Origin: an uncultured Muribaculaceae bacterium
GTDB taxonomy: Bacteria > Bacteroidota > Bacteroidia > Bacteroidales > Muribaculaceae
Direction: 5' to 3'
Length of the DNA: 20,401 nucleotides
Assembly (NCBI GenBank): GCA_910585755.1
Contig: CAJUFH010000055.1
Span: forward strand, 1 to 20,401
This document shows, piece after piece, positions 7,743-14,519 of this stretch (within the stretch, counting starts at the first letter, position 1; each line of letters begins with the position of its first letter). The notes beneath the pieces were generated by a model. It searched no databases and was not told the DNA's origin. It saw nothing but the letters and a program-made list of their open reading frames with translations. The position numbers and the translations under genes are program-made.

Positions 7743-9194
7743 TCAGTCCTGGCGGATTGAGAGGTTTGTCCAGCCGCGGGAAGTGGAGGAGTCGAGCTGG
7801 CGGAGGGCGGCGGCGCCCTGGGGGATTCCGGCAGCGGCGGCGCGCTCGATCAGGGGGCGTGCCGCGGCGTAGTCGCCGCGGAGGGCGAGGAGGACGCCGC
7901 GGTCATAGTCGGCCTGGGGGTCGTCGCCGGCCTTCTCGAGGAAGCGGGCGGCCAGGTCAAGGTCTCCTTTCTCCATCGCGGTAGTCGCGGCGTTGAGGTT
8001 GGCGACGGGGTTGTCGGGGTACATCCGGACGGCTGTCGCGAATACCTCGTTGAACTCGTCGGAGCCGGGAGCGTAGCTGTTGGCGAGGACGAAGAGCTCG
8101 TTGAGGGAGAGTTTCGAGGGTTGGGTCGCGAAGACGCGGCGGATTTCATCGAGGTCGTTGTACTGCTTTATGTTGTAGTCGATACGGTAGTCGGTATGTC
8201 GCAGGGCGGGATAGTACTGGGCGAGCATGAACTTGTACTCGGCGGGATATAGTTTCTTGATGCGGGCTTCCTTGGGGTCTGGGGCCATGTCGGAGTCAAT
8301 CAGGGCGAGAATCTGCTCCTTGTGCTCGAGGTTGGAGCCCTCGACGAAGCGGCGCAGCCCTTCCCAGTCCTCCGGCTCGTTGTCGGTCTCGATTATTCCG
8401 GGCGCGAAGTGGTAGAGGCGCTGTATGTGCTCTTTAAGGGCCTTCACGCGGCCGATCGAGAGGTCGGTGTTGTGGGAGTAGGGGGATTCGGGGGAGGCGA
8501 AGCCTTTGAGCCATACGCGGGTGATTGTGACGTCGCGGTCGTTGCGCACGGAGTCGATGGTCGCCTGGATTTTCCCTAACTCGGTTGTGTTGCGTCGGTA
8601 GTCGGGGTAGATTACGGTCTGGTCGACGGGGAAGTCGATGTACGCCCTGCCGGAGAGGGCGCGGGTCTTGGGACCCTCCTCGCGGGGTCTGACGAAGAGC
8701 CACTGCGGGCTGAAGCGGAACTCGCGGAAGAGGCCGAGGGTGTCGACCTGCTGGTTGACGAGGGTGTGGCAGCAGCCGTATTCGCAGGTCGTGAGGGTCA
8801 GGGCGGCTCCGTTCATCCAATCCTGCCAGGGGAGGACGGCGCGGTAAGCGACGGTGTCGGGGGCCTGGGAGCGGCGGTACGTGCGCTCCTCCGGGCCGGA
8901 AATCATCGTCTTGGGGTAGTTGCGCTGGTAGTAGATATAGCGGCTGCGGCCGTAGAGGCCGAGGGGGCGCAGCTCAACGGAGTCGTTGCCGTTGACGAGG
9001 CGCGGGGTTATTACCTTCGCGCGGTTTGTGCCGACCTTGAGGCTCTCGAGGTCGAGGTCGAGGCTGACGGTAAGGAAGTCGCCCGCGCGGTCTATGGCGA
9101 GGGAGTCGGCTTTCAGTCCGCGTGCCGGGGCACCGGCGGCAGCGGTGAGCGCGGCCGCGGCAAGCAGCAGTATATACAGGGATAATCTCCTCAT
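7743..9194 (-). CDS. DUF3868/OmpA-like fimbrial accessory protein
   Basis: 483-residue secreted protein with signal MRRLSLYILLLAAAALTAAAG. The N-terminal part (about 28-185) matches DUF3868: DSLAIDRAGDFLTVSLDLDL, then TNRAKVITPRLVNGNDSVEL and YGRSRYIYYQRN. A CEYGCC cluster (137-142) is visible. A middle region (about 190-345) has an OmpA-C-like core, LKGFASPESPYSHNTDLSIG followed by RVKALKEHI, which in the family can contact peptidoglycan. The end (about 375-465) has TPR-like helical pairs. It lies between the DUF3575 barrel gene and the major subunit, an arrangement common in Bacteroidales fimbrial clusters; a periplasmic or outer-membrane assembly or anchoring role is inferred. Confidence 0.82.
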   Translation of the reverse strand: MRRLSLYILLLAAAALTAAAGAPARGLKADSLAIDRAGDFLTVSLDLDLESLKVGTNRAKVITPRLVNGNDSVELRPLGLYGRSRYIYYQRNYPKTMISGPEERTYRRSQAPDTVAYRAVLPWQDWMNGAALTLTTCEYGCCHTLVNQQVDTLGLFREFRFSPQWLFVRPREEGPKTRALSGRAYIDFPVDQTVIYPDYRRNTTELGKIQATIDSVRNDRDVTITRVWLKGFASPESPYSHNTDLSIGRVKALKEHIQRLYHFAPGIIETDNEPEDWEGLRRFVEGSNLEHKEQILALIDSDMAPDPKEARIKKLYPAEYKFMLAQYYPALRHTDYRIDYNIKQYNDLDEIRRVFATQPSKLSLNELFVLANSYAPGSDEFNEVFATAVRMYPDNPVANLNAATTAMEKGDLDLAARFLEKAGDDPQADYDRGVLLALRGDYAAARPLIERAAAAGIPQGAAALRQLDSSTSRGWTNLSIRQD

Positions 9195-9225
9195 AACGGA
9201 TATTGGAGGATTACGGGTTGGGGTT

Positions 9226-9816
9226 TTAGAAGAGATAAACGAGGTTGAGGGCTACGCGGGTTATTCCGACGTAGTTGTGGGGAACGTCGACGCGCACGCG
9301 CCGGCCGCATCCGGCGCAGCGGAACTGGTCGAAGCGGGTGTAGGAGTATCCGAGGCCGATTTCGGCCTCGAAGTTCCAGTGGTTGTTAATCATCCAGGCG
9401 TAGCCGTAGGCCACTCCGGCCCCGACGAACCATCCCTGGAAGCGGGAGTCGGAGAGCTTCGAGAAGTCGGTTCCGAGGAGGTTGAGGGAGTTCTTTATGC
9501 CCCCGATGTTGAACTGGCCGCCGTGGATGTGGGCGCCGAAAAAGTGGCCTGAGAACCTGTCGCAGAGCCAGTAACGGATTTCGGGCTGCACAGCCCAATG
9601 CTTCCAGCGCTTGTCGCCGGAAAGGGTCCAGAGGTTAAATTCCCCTTCTGCCTCAAGAGTCCATTTAGGCGCGAGACCGATCTCAGCCCCGATGTTGGGG
9701 TTCAGGAAAGCGTCGGCGGCGAGGTTCGTCTTAATAGCGGCCTTTTGCGCGTCGGCCTTCCAGGAGAGGGAGGCAAGAAGAATCACAAACAAAAGAAACA
9801 ATGATCGGTTGTTCAT
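9226..9816 (-). CDS. DUF3575 outer-membrane beta-barrel protein
   Basis: 196-residue protein with signal peptide MNNRSLFLLFVILLASLSWKADA, cleavage probably before Gln24. AIKTNLAADAFLNPNIGAEI and WTLEAEGEFNLWTL, then HWAVQPEIRYWLCDRFSGHF, are DUF3575 hallmarks. Alternating aromatic and polar strands and a terminal Phe (LNLVYLF) fit a small outer-membrane barrel. A CAGC pair (CxxC) near residues 171-174 may form a disulfide. It is the first gene of the fimbrial operon, 31 bases before the DUF3868 gene, with which it commonly pairs; the two may form an outer-membrane assembly platform (inferred). Confidence 0.85.
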   Translation of the reverse strand: MNNRSLFLLFVILLASLSWKADAQKAAIKTNLAADAFLNPNIGAEIGLAPKWTLEAEGEFNLWTLSGDKRWKHWAVQPEIRYWLCDRFSGHFFGAHIHGGQFNIGGIKNSLNLLGTDFSKLSDSRFQGWFVGAGVAYGYAWMINNHWNFEAEIGLGYSYTRFDQFRCAGCGRRVRVDVPHNYVGITRVALNLVYLF

Positions 9817-9851
9817 TGGCGCTGTGTCTTGTCATATAGTTAAGATAGTCA

Positions 9852-9927
9852 AGATGCCGATAAATGTTTCGGCGAACCGATGAAGACGGGTGTTTTTCGA
9901 CAAAAAACTCGCCCTATCCCGGCATCT
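9852..9927 (-). promoter_or_regulatory. Structured 5' leader of the fimbrial operon
   Basis: AGATGCCG (9852-9859) is the perfect complement of CGGCATCT (9920-9927). Two smaller hairpins lie inside: GTTTTT/AAAAAC (9892-9897 with 9903-9908, extendable by GGG/CCC pairing) and TCGG-CGAA-CCGA (9869-9880), which in the minus-strand RNA has a UUCG loop. Together they could fold as a three-way junction between the putative promoter and the start codon at 9816. It matches no riboswitch class I recognise. Confidence 0.5.
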
Positions 9928-9956
9928 ATACCAACTTTCAAATGATTTTTAGCGCA

Positions 9957-9964
9957 CAAAATTA
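9957..9964 (-). promoter_or_regulatory. Candidate -7 promoter box of the fimbrial operon
   Basis: The minus strand reads TAATTTTG, matching the Bacteroides -7 consensus TAnnTTTG, about 140 bases upstream of the first fimbrial gene. It is the only match in the intergenic region. No TTTG is found at the expected -33 distance, where a G-rich hairpin sits instead, so the call is tentative. Confidence 0.4.
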
Positions 9965-9966
9965 CT

Positions 9967-9986
9967 AAAAAGGGGTGTTTTACCCC
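9967..9986 (-). terminator. Possible intrinsic terminator upstream of the fimbrial promoter
   Basis: On the minus strand GGGGT-AAAAC-ACCCC is followed by five T residues. The stem is only 5 bp but GC-rich. It would stop transcripts arriving from the tubulin-like operon just before the fimbrial promoter box, with which it nearly overlaps. Confidence 0.45.
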
Positions 9987-10055
9987 CCCATTTATGTTAA
10001 AAAGAGTTAAATGTTGCTAAGAGATTTCGGATTGAAAGCAAACCCTGATTGGGGA

Positions 10056-10220
10056 GGTTAAAGGTTTAAAGGCATATCAGGACAGGCCGGGCTTTTACTT
10101 CGCTCGGCTTACGCCTCGCGCACAAAGCAGGGGACAACAGAGGGGGATGGGAGGGCTGGGAATTATGGGAGGATTGGGAAGACTGGGAGGGCAGGGAGGG
10201 GAGGGAGGGCAGGGAGGGGA
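10056..10220. repeat. Composite repeat element, intergenic copy
   Basis: Three modules in order: (A) GGTTAAAGGTTTAAAGG (10056-10072); (B) a 26-base imperfect palindrome with core GCTCGGCTTACGCCTCGCGC (10098-10123); (C) eight exact-length nonamers (10149-10220), starting GGGAGGGCT, GGGAATTAT, GGGAGGATT. The same A-B-C order recurs at 14996-15127 inside a gene, where B is identical over all 26 bases. B can fold as a REP-like hairpin with a TTAC loop and two central mismatches. Confidence 0.85.
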
Positions 10221-10224
10221 GGCC

Positions 10225-10245
10225 GCTCGCTTACGCTCGCTTCAC
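10225..10245. repeat. REP-like palindrome, short variant
   Basis: GCTCGCTTACGCTCGCTTC keeps the TTAC centre and GCTCG start of the B module but has shorter arms. It follows directly on the eight-unit nonamer array. Confidence 0.5.
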
Positions 10246-10274
10246 TGAACGGAGATACTTCCGGCTGGAGGAAC

Positions 10275-10371
10275 CAGGGGGGAACAAGAGGAAGAAAGAG
10301 GAAGAAACAAGAAAAAAGAAAGAAGAAACAAGAAGAAACAAGAAAAGGAAGAGAGGGGAGGGCGCGAGCGG
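10275..10371. repeat. Polypurine tract with AGAAGAAACA repeats
   Basis: The + strand is nearly all A and G with occasional C over about 95 bases. It includes a perfect tandem AGAAGAAACA pair at 10321-10340 and several GAGGAAGAAA variants. No gene crosses it. Such tracts can form triplex DNA; here it may simply be replication-slippage sequence. Confidence 0.7.
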
Positions 10372-10388
10372 AAATAGATTTTTCTGAA

Positions 10389-10426
10389 GCGCGAGGCGCA
10401 AGCCGAGCCTAAACCTTCAACCTTAA
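10389..10426. repeat. Inverted partial copy of the composite element (modules A and B)
   Basis: Read on the minus strand this is TTAAGGTTGAAGGTTTAGG followed directly by CTCGGCTTGCGCCTCGCGC. The first 19 bases are identical to module A at 14996-15014, and the second part differs from module B by one base. The modules keep the same relative orientation but lack the roughly 27-base spacer seen in the other copies. Confidence 0.8.
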
Positions 10427-10428
10427 AC

Positions 10429-10474
10429 TTTTTGTTTTGAATCAGGGCTGACGGGCCCCGATTCAAAACAAAAA
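10429..10474. repeat. Perfect 15-bp inverted repeat after the metallophosphoesterase stop
   Basis: TTTTTGTTTTGAATC (10429-10443) is the exact complement of GATTCAAAACAAAAA (10460-10474); the 16-base loop holds a further GGGC/GCCC pairing. It begins three bases beyond the stop codon of the last gene of the tubulin-like operon. It is not a classical terminator, because the distal arm is A-rich, with no T tract after it on the minus strand. It may protect the mRNA 3' end or mark a mobile-element end. Confidence 0.75.
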
Positions 10475-10477
10475 CGG

Positions 10478-11488
10478 TTATTTCTTTTTCTTCTTGCGCT
10501 TGGCATCGAAGGAGGCGGGGTAGTCGACGGGGTCGAGGATGGTGCCGTCGGTGAGGCGCACGGCTGTTGAGAGGGCGCGCTCCCCCTCGCGGAGAGTTAT
10601 GACGCGGACTCCGGGTTTGCCGAGGTGGGTGTAGACGGTCTTTCCGCCGGAATAGCGGCCGTAGGCGAGGAGGATGTTCCAGTAGGTTGTGGCGTAGTCG
10701 TTGTCGTGGTCGTGGCCGAAGAATACTCCGAATACGTCGCCCTGCTCCTTGATGGCGGTGAACATGCCGGAGTTCATTTTGGGGCAGCAGATGTCTTCGC
10801 CGTGTGTTCCGGCGATGTAGGAGTCGGTCTGCGACCAGGCGTATTCCATCTCGGGGAGAGGGATGTGGAAGAACATCAGGGAGGGGATGGGCTTGCCGCC
10901 GTTCAGCTCGGTGTATTTGGTCGAGTTGGCCTTGTACCAGACAATCTGTGAGGTTTTTAGCCAGTCGTACTTGCCGGTGTTCTTTATCTTCGATCCTTGA
11001 TGGGAGTCGAGAAGGTAGAGGACGGAGGCGACGCGGGAGGAGTCGGCTGCGGAGCGGATTTCGAGGGTGTAGTCGGGGGAGGGGATGCTGCCGCGGTCGG
11101 GGGCGAGGCATCCGGGGAATGAGCGCATCAGGTCGTAGCTGTCGGGGAGGGTCATGTCGAACTGGTGGTCATGGTTGCCGAAGACGAAGGCGAAGGGGAC
11201 GCCCCGCTCGACGATGGGGGCCGTCAGCGCGCGCAGTGCTTCGGCCACACCGTCGGCGTAAACCTGGTCGCCGGTGAAGATCACGAGGTCGGGCTGCTCG
11301 GCGTCGAGGGCGGAGGTTATGTTCTGCACGGCGGCGCGGGAGGCGGACTTGCCGGTTTTGTAGTGGGTATCGGTCACCTGGAGGATCTTGAAGGTCCCGT
11401 CGGGGCGGAAACGCAGGGGGGCGGCTTCCTGGGCGGCGCAGGGGAGCGCCGCCAGGAGGCATATCAGGAGGGCTTTAAGCAGCTTCAT
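10478..11488 (-). CDS. Secreted calcineurin-like metallophosphoesterase
   Basis: 336-residue exported phosphoesterase. Signal peptide MKLLKALLICLLAALPCAAQ. The complete metal-binding motif series of the calcineurin-like fold is present: DTH (40-42), GDQ (73-75), GNHDH (104-108), a lone His208 in FFHIPLPE, and GHDHD (258-262). The enzyme should therefore be an active di-metal phosphoesterase acting in the periplasm or outside the cell; the substrate is unknown. The C-terminus ends AKRKKKKK, an unusually basic tail. It is the last gene of the tubulin-like operon and starts 72 bases after the SUMF1-fold gene, with the gap occupied by a nonamer array. Its relation to the rest of the operon is unclear; it may be a passenger. 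Confidence 0.88.
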   Translation of the reverse strand: MKLLKALLICLLAALPCAAQEAAPLRFRPDGTFKILQVTDTHYKTGKSASRAAVQNITSALDAEQPDLVIFTGDQVYADGVAEALRALTAPIVERGVPFAFVFGNHDHQFDMTLPDSYDLMRSFPGCLAPDRGSIPSPDYTLEIRSAADSSRVASVLYLLDSHQGSKIKNTGKYDWLKTSQIVWYKANSTKYTELNGGKPIPSLMFFHIPLPEMEYAWSQTDSYIAGTHGEDICCPKMNSGMFTAIKEQGDVFGVFFGHDHDNDYATTYWNILLAYGRYSGGKTVYTHLGKPGVRVITLREGERALSTAVRLTDGTILDPVDYPASFDAKRKKKKK

Positions 11489-11490
11489 AG

Positions 11491-11559
11491 GGGAGGGTCG
11501 GGAATGGGAGGGGTGGGAAGACTGGGAGGGATGGGAAGACTGGGAGGGATGGGAGAGCT
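11491..11559. repeat. Nonamer array GGGAGNNNT, copy 4
   Basis: Starts GGGAGGGTC, then a 6-base remnant GGGAAT, then GGGAGGGGT, GGGAAGACT, GGGAGGGAT, GGGAAGACT, GGGAGGGAT and GGGAGAGCT. The array fills the whole spacer between the SUMF1-fold gene stop and the metallophosphoesterase start, leaving one or two bases at either end. The alternating GGGAAGACT/GGGAGGGAT pairs show an 18-base higher-order duplication. Confidence 0.92.
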
Positions 11560-11560
11560 T

Positions 11561-12667
11561 TTAAGGCTCCATTACGACGCGGAGGCCGTTGTTGGAGTCC
11601 TTGGCGCGCTCGGGTGTGCGGCGGCGGTAGGCGCAGCGGAGGGCTTCGGCGGAGTTGTCCATCCAGGAGCCGCCGCGGCGTACGCGGTTCTCGGTGCGCT
11701 TGGTGTCGACGGGGTTGGTTTTAGGGAGCTTGTCGTAGCTCCCCTTGAAGTCCTGGCAGTATTCCCAGACATTTCCGCTCATGTCGTAGAGGCCGATTTC
11801 GTTGGGCTTCTTTGACTTTACGGGATGGGGCCGCGAGTTGGAGTTCGTCATGTACCAGCCGACTTCGCCGGCGGTGTTGGAGCCTGAGAATTTGGTGGGC
11901 TTGAGGTTCTGGCCTCCGCGGGCGGCGTATTCCCATTCGGCCTCTGTCGGGAGGCGGAACTTGCGGCCGGTCACGTTGCTGAGGGCCTGCACGAACTTGA
12001 CGGCGTCGAGCCAGGAGATGTTCTCGACGGGATTGGAGGGGTTCTTGAACAGGGAGGGATTCTCGCCCATGACTTTCTCCCAGAGGGCCTGGGTGACCTC
12101 GGTCTCGCCGATGTAGAAGTCGTTGGTGAGGCTGATCCAGCGCACGGGCTGCTCGTCTTTTTCCTCGCTATGCTGCTCCTTGGTGGCACCCATCTGGAAG
12201 CGGCCGGAGAGGACTTTCACGAGGGTCAGGGGGACACCGGTCGCGTCGTCGGGGACGTTGATGGTGATTTTCTCCACGGGGAGGTCACCGGCGGCTGCCT
12301 CGTCGCCCGCGCCCTTGGGGGCGACGGTCATATGGTAGGTGAAGAGGCTCTTTACGGGGTCGAACTGAAGGCGGAGGGGGAGGAAGTTGGAGGTCTGGAT
12401 TGTCAGTTTGTCGGTACCCTGGGGGAGGTAGAGCCAGTAGACCCCACCCTTGTTTTCGGATTTGACAACGTCACCCTCGAAGACGGGGTCGTTGGCCACG
12501 AGGCCGAGCTTCACCAGGGCGCACGCGTTTCCGTTGGCGTCGTATTCCTTGAACTGGGCCGCAGAGAGCTCTGAGGTCTCGTTGAACTCGATCATCTCAA
12601 GCTCCTGGGCGTTGAGGGATAGGGCGGCCGCGGCCGCCAGGAGGGTTAAAACTATATGTTTTCGCAT
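11561..12667 (-). CDS. Secreted SUMF1-fold protein without FGE cysteines
   Basis: 368 residues. Signal MRKHIVLTLLAAAAALSLNA. An N-terminal beta domain (about 22-115: NACALVKLGL, VYWLYLPQGTDKLTIQ) resembles the PEGA-like region often joined to SUMF1 domains in Bacteroidales. The SUMF1/FGE-sulfatase fold spans about 147-366: GRFQMG, YIGETEVTQALWEKVMGENP, RLPTEAEWEYAARGG (238-252), GLYDMSGNVWEYCQDF and RRGGSWMDN. In true formylglycine-generating enzymes the last motif carries two catalytic cysteines; here the first position is Asp337 and no second one is found, so sulfatase activation is unlikely. A binding or structural role, as in other non-FGE SUMF1 proteins, is more probable. It follows the NTF2-like gene by 27 bases. 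Confidence 0.87.
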   Translation of the reverse strand: MRKHIVLTLLAAAAALSLNAQELEMIEFNETSELSAAQFKEYDANGNACALVKLGLVANDPVFEGDVVKSENKGGVYWLYLPQGTDKLTIQTSNFLPLRLQFDPVKSLFTYHMTVAPKGAGDEAAAGDLPVEKITINVPDDATGVPLTLVKVLSGRFQMGATKEQHSEEKDEQPVRWISLTNDFYIGETEVTQALWEKVMGENPSLFKNPSNPVENISWLDAVKFVQALSNVTGRKFRLPTEAEWEYAARGGQNLKPTKFSGSNTAGEVGWYMTNSNSRPHPVKSKKPNEIGLYDMSGNVWEYCQDFKGSYDKLPKTNPVDTKRTENRVRRGGSWMDNSAEALRCAYRRRTPERAKDSNNGLRVVMEP

Positions 12668-12694
12668 GATTGTATTGGAGTTATCTTTCTTGGA

Positions 12695-13657
12695 TCAGAG
12701 CACCGGGATGTCCTTGGGGCCGAAGGGGGTCTCGCCGTAGGGCTGCCAGGTGCGGACGAGGATCTGGGGATGGTCTTCGTCGGTGAAGTCCCATACGAGG
12801 ACCACGATACCCTCGTCGGAGTAGCCGGTGGTGTGCCATTTCTGCGAGAGGGTCACGTAGTAATAGTCCGGCTTGGCGGGGTGCTGGAGCACGCGGTAGT
12901 CGTCGAAGACGACGTTGATGTAGGAGTTGCGCTTGAATACGCGGCGGAGGCCGTCGAGGTACTGGCGCTTGTTCTGCTGGGTGTAGACGACCTTCGAGGT
13001 CGCGGGGTATTCGGGCCCCTTGCGGCGCTCGGTGATTACCTTTCCGGTGATAATCAGGGCGTAGTCGGAGAAGATGTCCTCCATGAAGGGGAGGTTCTTG
13101 GTGTTGTAGGCGTTCTTGAACTTCTCGCACCAGTCGAGAATCTGCATTCGGCGCTCGATTTCGCCGACGGTGTTCCCCTCGGCGAGCATGCGGGCGTATT
13201 CGGTGTTCTCCATCGCGAAGTTGATGTCGTCGATGCGTCCGGCCGGGGTGAAGTCGATCACGAGCTCGCGGCGCGAGCCGGAATCGTAAGAGTCGTCGAG
13301 GGGGAACATAGTCAGGCCGATGTTGCGGAGCTGGAACCCCTTGACGGCGCCGGAGGGGCGCTTGCGGGAGATGCAGTGGTCGACGATGAAGTCGTCCTCG
13401 GTGGAGAAATGGACGGTGTTCCAGGATGAGGCGAGGGACTCGATCGCGGTGTCGGAGATGTCGATGCCGGAGAAGTTGATGTCGGTGTTCTGCGCCTTCG
13501 CGGCGTTGATGGCCGTCAGGAGCTTGGAGACGTTCTGCTCCATCTTTGTCTTGAGCGCGCCGGAGTCTACTCCGTCGGAAAACTGGAACTCCACGACGCC
13601 GGCGCTGAGGGAGACAGCGCAAATCGCGGCGGTCAGGAGGCTGAGAAGTTTTTTCAT
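12695..13657 (-). CDS. Secreted protein with NTF2-like C-terminal domain
   Basis: 320 residues with signal peptide MKKLLSLLTAAICAVSLSAG. The N-terminal half (about 21-165) is an unrecognised domain with a conserved look (VDHCISRKRPSGAVKGFQLR, RELVIDFTPAGRIDDINFAM). The C-terminal half (about 172-305) has an NTF2/SnoaL-like pattern: a helix with WCEKFKNAYNTKNLPFMEDI, strand ALIITGKVI, helix QYLDGLRRVF, then curved strands YYYVTLSQKW and VVLVWDFTDEDHPQILVRTW. Such domains bind small ligands or partner proteins; no catalytic residues can be assigned. It sits 39 bases after the Pro/Ala-linker protein and 27 before the SUMF1-fold gene, so the encoded proteins probably meet in the periplasm. Confidence 0.72.
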   Translation of the reverse strand: MKKLLSLLTAAICAVSLSAGVVEFQFSDGVDSGALKTKMEQNVSKLLTAINAAKAQNTDINFSGIDISDTAIESLASSWNTVHFSTEDDFIVDHCISRKRPSGAVKGFQLRNIGLTMFPLDDSYDSGSRRELVIDFTPAGRIDDINFAMENTEYARMLAEGNTVGEIERRMQILDWCEKFKNAYNTKNLPFMEDIFSDYALIITGKVITERRKGPEYPATSKVVYTQQNKRQYLDGLRRVFKRNSYINVVFDDYRVLQHPAKPDYYYVTLSQKWHTTGYSDEGIVVLVWDFTDEDHPQILVRTWQPYGETPFGPKDIPVL

Positions 13658-13696
13658 ATAATGATTGGTCTTTGTTTCAATATCTTAGGGGGATTT

Positions 13697-14512
13697 TCAG
13701 AAGGCGAACCATATCGCGGGGTTGCCGGAGAAGGAGGCGAGGGTCGCTGAGGAGCCGTCGCTGAAATTATGGCGCGAGCCGTCGGGGGATGCCGGGGAGA
13801 GGGCGGCTTTTATTCCGCCGGCGGGGTTGCCGACAATCCAGTAGACCGTGTCGCGGTCGGGGCAGTCGGTGACGATTCCGAACGACTTTACTTTCTTGAT
13901 TTGCTGGAAGAAGCCGAGGAGGGATGAGGCTTCGGCGATGTCCTTGGCCTTCAGCAGCTCCTGGATTACCTCGAGCTGCCATTGGGGGAGGGAGGGAGGC
14001 TGGGAGTTATGGGAGTTATGGGAGGGGTGGGAGGACTGGGAAGACTGGGAAGGCTGGGTCGGAGCGGGGGCCGGTTCCTGTTTGGTGGCTGCGGGAGTTG
14101 GGGCGGGGGCCGGAGTCGGTTCCGGGGCCGCGGGGGCGGGTTGAGCTTTTGGAGCCGGGGCGGGAGCCGCGGGGGGAGCGCCGCCGGTGACTTCGGCGAC
14201 GGAGATGTAGGAGAGGACGCGGGTATGGTCGCCGCGGAGCATTGTCAGATGTTTGATGCCGGCCAGGACGGCGGGGGAGAGGGGTGTGCCGGGATGGTTC
14301 TGCGCGAGGTATTCGTTTACGCGGTTGATCAGGAGCAGGTCGGCGTTCTCCAGGGCCTGTTTTGGGTCCTGGGTGGTAGATTCCTCGCAGAGGTAGTCTT
14401 TGTTGAGCTTCATCTCGGCGAACTCGCGGGCGGTGTTATGCGCCTCGGCACGGAGGGGCAGGAAGGCCAGGAGAATCGCGGCGAGAGTATGTATGATTGT
14501 TCTTCCTTGCAT
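13697..14512 (-). CDS. Unrecognised secreted protein with Pro/Ala and Ser-His/Gln linker
   Basis: 271 residues; signal MQGRTIIHTLAAILLAFLPLRAEA. An N-terminal helical domain (about 25-108, HNTAREFAEMKLNKDYLCEE...) is joined by a long low-complexity linker (110-176) to a C-terminal domain (about 177-271) that begins PQWQLEVIQELLKAKDIAEA and contains FGIVTDCPDRDTVYWIVGNP. The linker is first Pro/Ala-rich, then a tripeptide repeat (SQSSQSSHPSHNSHNSQ, about 154-170) encoded by a nonamer DNA array at 14002-14055. The protein is not recognised. The start is 7 bases after the preceding stop, supporting co-transcription. The short C-terminal domain with an ordered Trp/Gly core may be a periplasmic interaction module (inferred). 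Confidence 0.7.
   Translation of the reverse strand: MQGRTIIHTLAAILLAFLPLRAEAHNTAREFAEMKLNKDYLCEESTTQDPKQALENADLLLINRVNEYLAQNHPGTPLSPAVLAGIKHLTMLRGDHTRVLSYISVAEVTGGAPPAAPAPAPKAQPAPAAPEPTPAPAPTPAATKQEPAPAPTQPSQSSQSSHPSHNSHNSQPPSLPQWQLEVIQELLKAKDIAEASSLLGFFQQIKKVKSFGIVTDCPDRDTVYWIVGNPAGGIKAALSPASPDGSRHNFSDGSSATLASFSGNPAIWFAF
14002..14055. repeat. Nonamer array GGGAGNNNT inside a gene, copy 5
   Basis: Six units: GGGAGTTAT twice, GGGAGGGGT, GGGAGGACT, GGGAAGACT, GGGAAGGCT, with degenerate G-rich sequence on both sides (from about 13985). On the coding strand the array reads TCC-CAN-NNN, giving Ser-His/Gln-X tripeptides in the linker of the 271-residue protein. Confidence 0.9.
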
Positions 14513-14519
14513 AGCGTTT

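Larger units (their letters stand above)
9817..10477. other. 660-base gene-free region between the two operons
   Basis: No credible gene is present. From left to right it holds a structured leader, a promoter candidate, a possible terminator, a composite repeat (10056-10220), a second REP-like motif (10225-10245), a polypurine tract (10275-10371), an inverted partial copy of the composite element (10389-10426) and a perfect inverted repeat (10429-10474). The long minus-strand open frame overlapping 10242-11111 is Arg/Pro-rich, runs through the repeats and lies in another frame of the metallophosphoesterase gene. Confidence 0.85.

Noticed and set aside
10098..10123. Possible CRISPR repeat
   Set aside because: The 26-base element recurs only as scattered copies in different contexts, without regularly spaced unique spacers or cas genes.
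10242..11111. 289-residue minus-strand open frame
   Set aside because: Arg/Pro-rich out-of-frame reading of the metallophosphoesterase gene continuing into repeats and the polypurine tract; no domain.
12623..12638. 16-base palindrome GGCGGCCGCGGCCGCC
   Set aside because: It lies in the Ala-run of a signal peptide and is explained by alternating GCG and GCC alanine codons.
11561..12667. GldK-type component of a type IX secretion system
   Set aside because: GldK is also a SUMF1-fold protein, but no gldL, gldM or gldN gene is adjacent and the neighbours are different.
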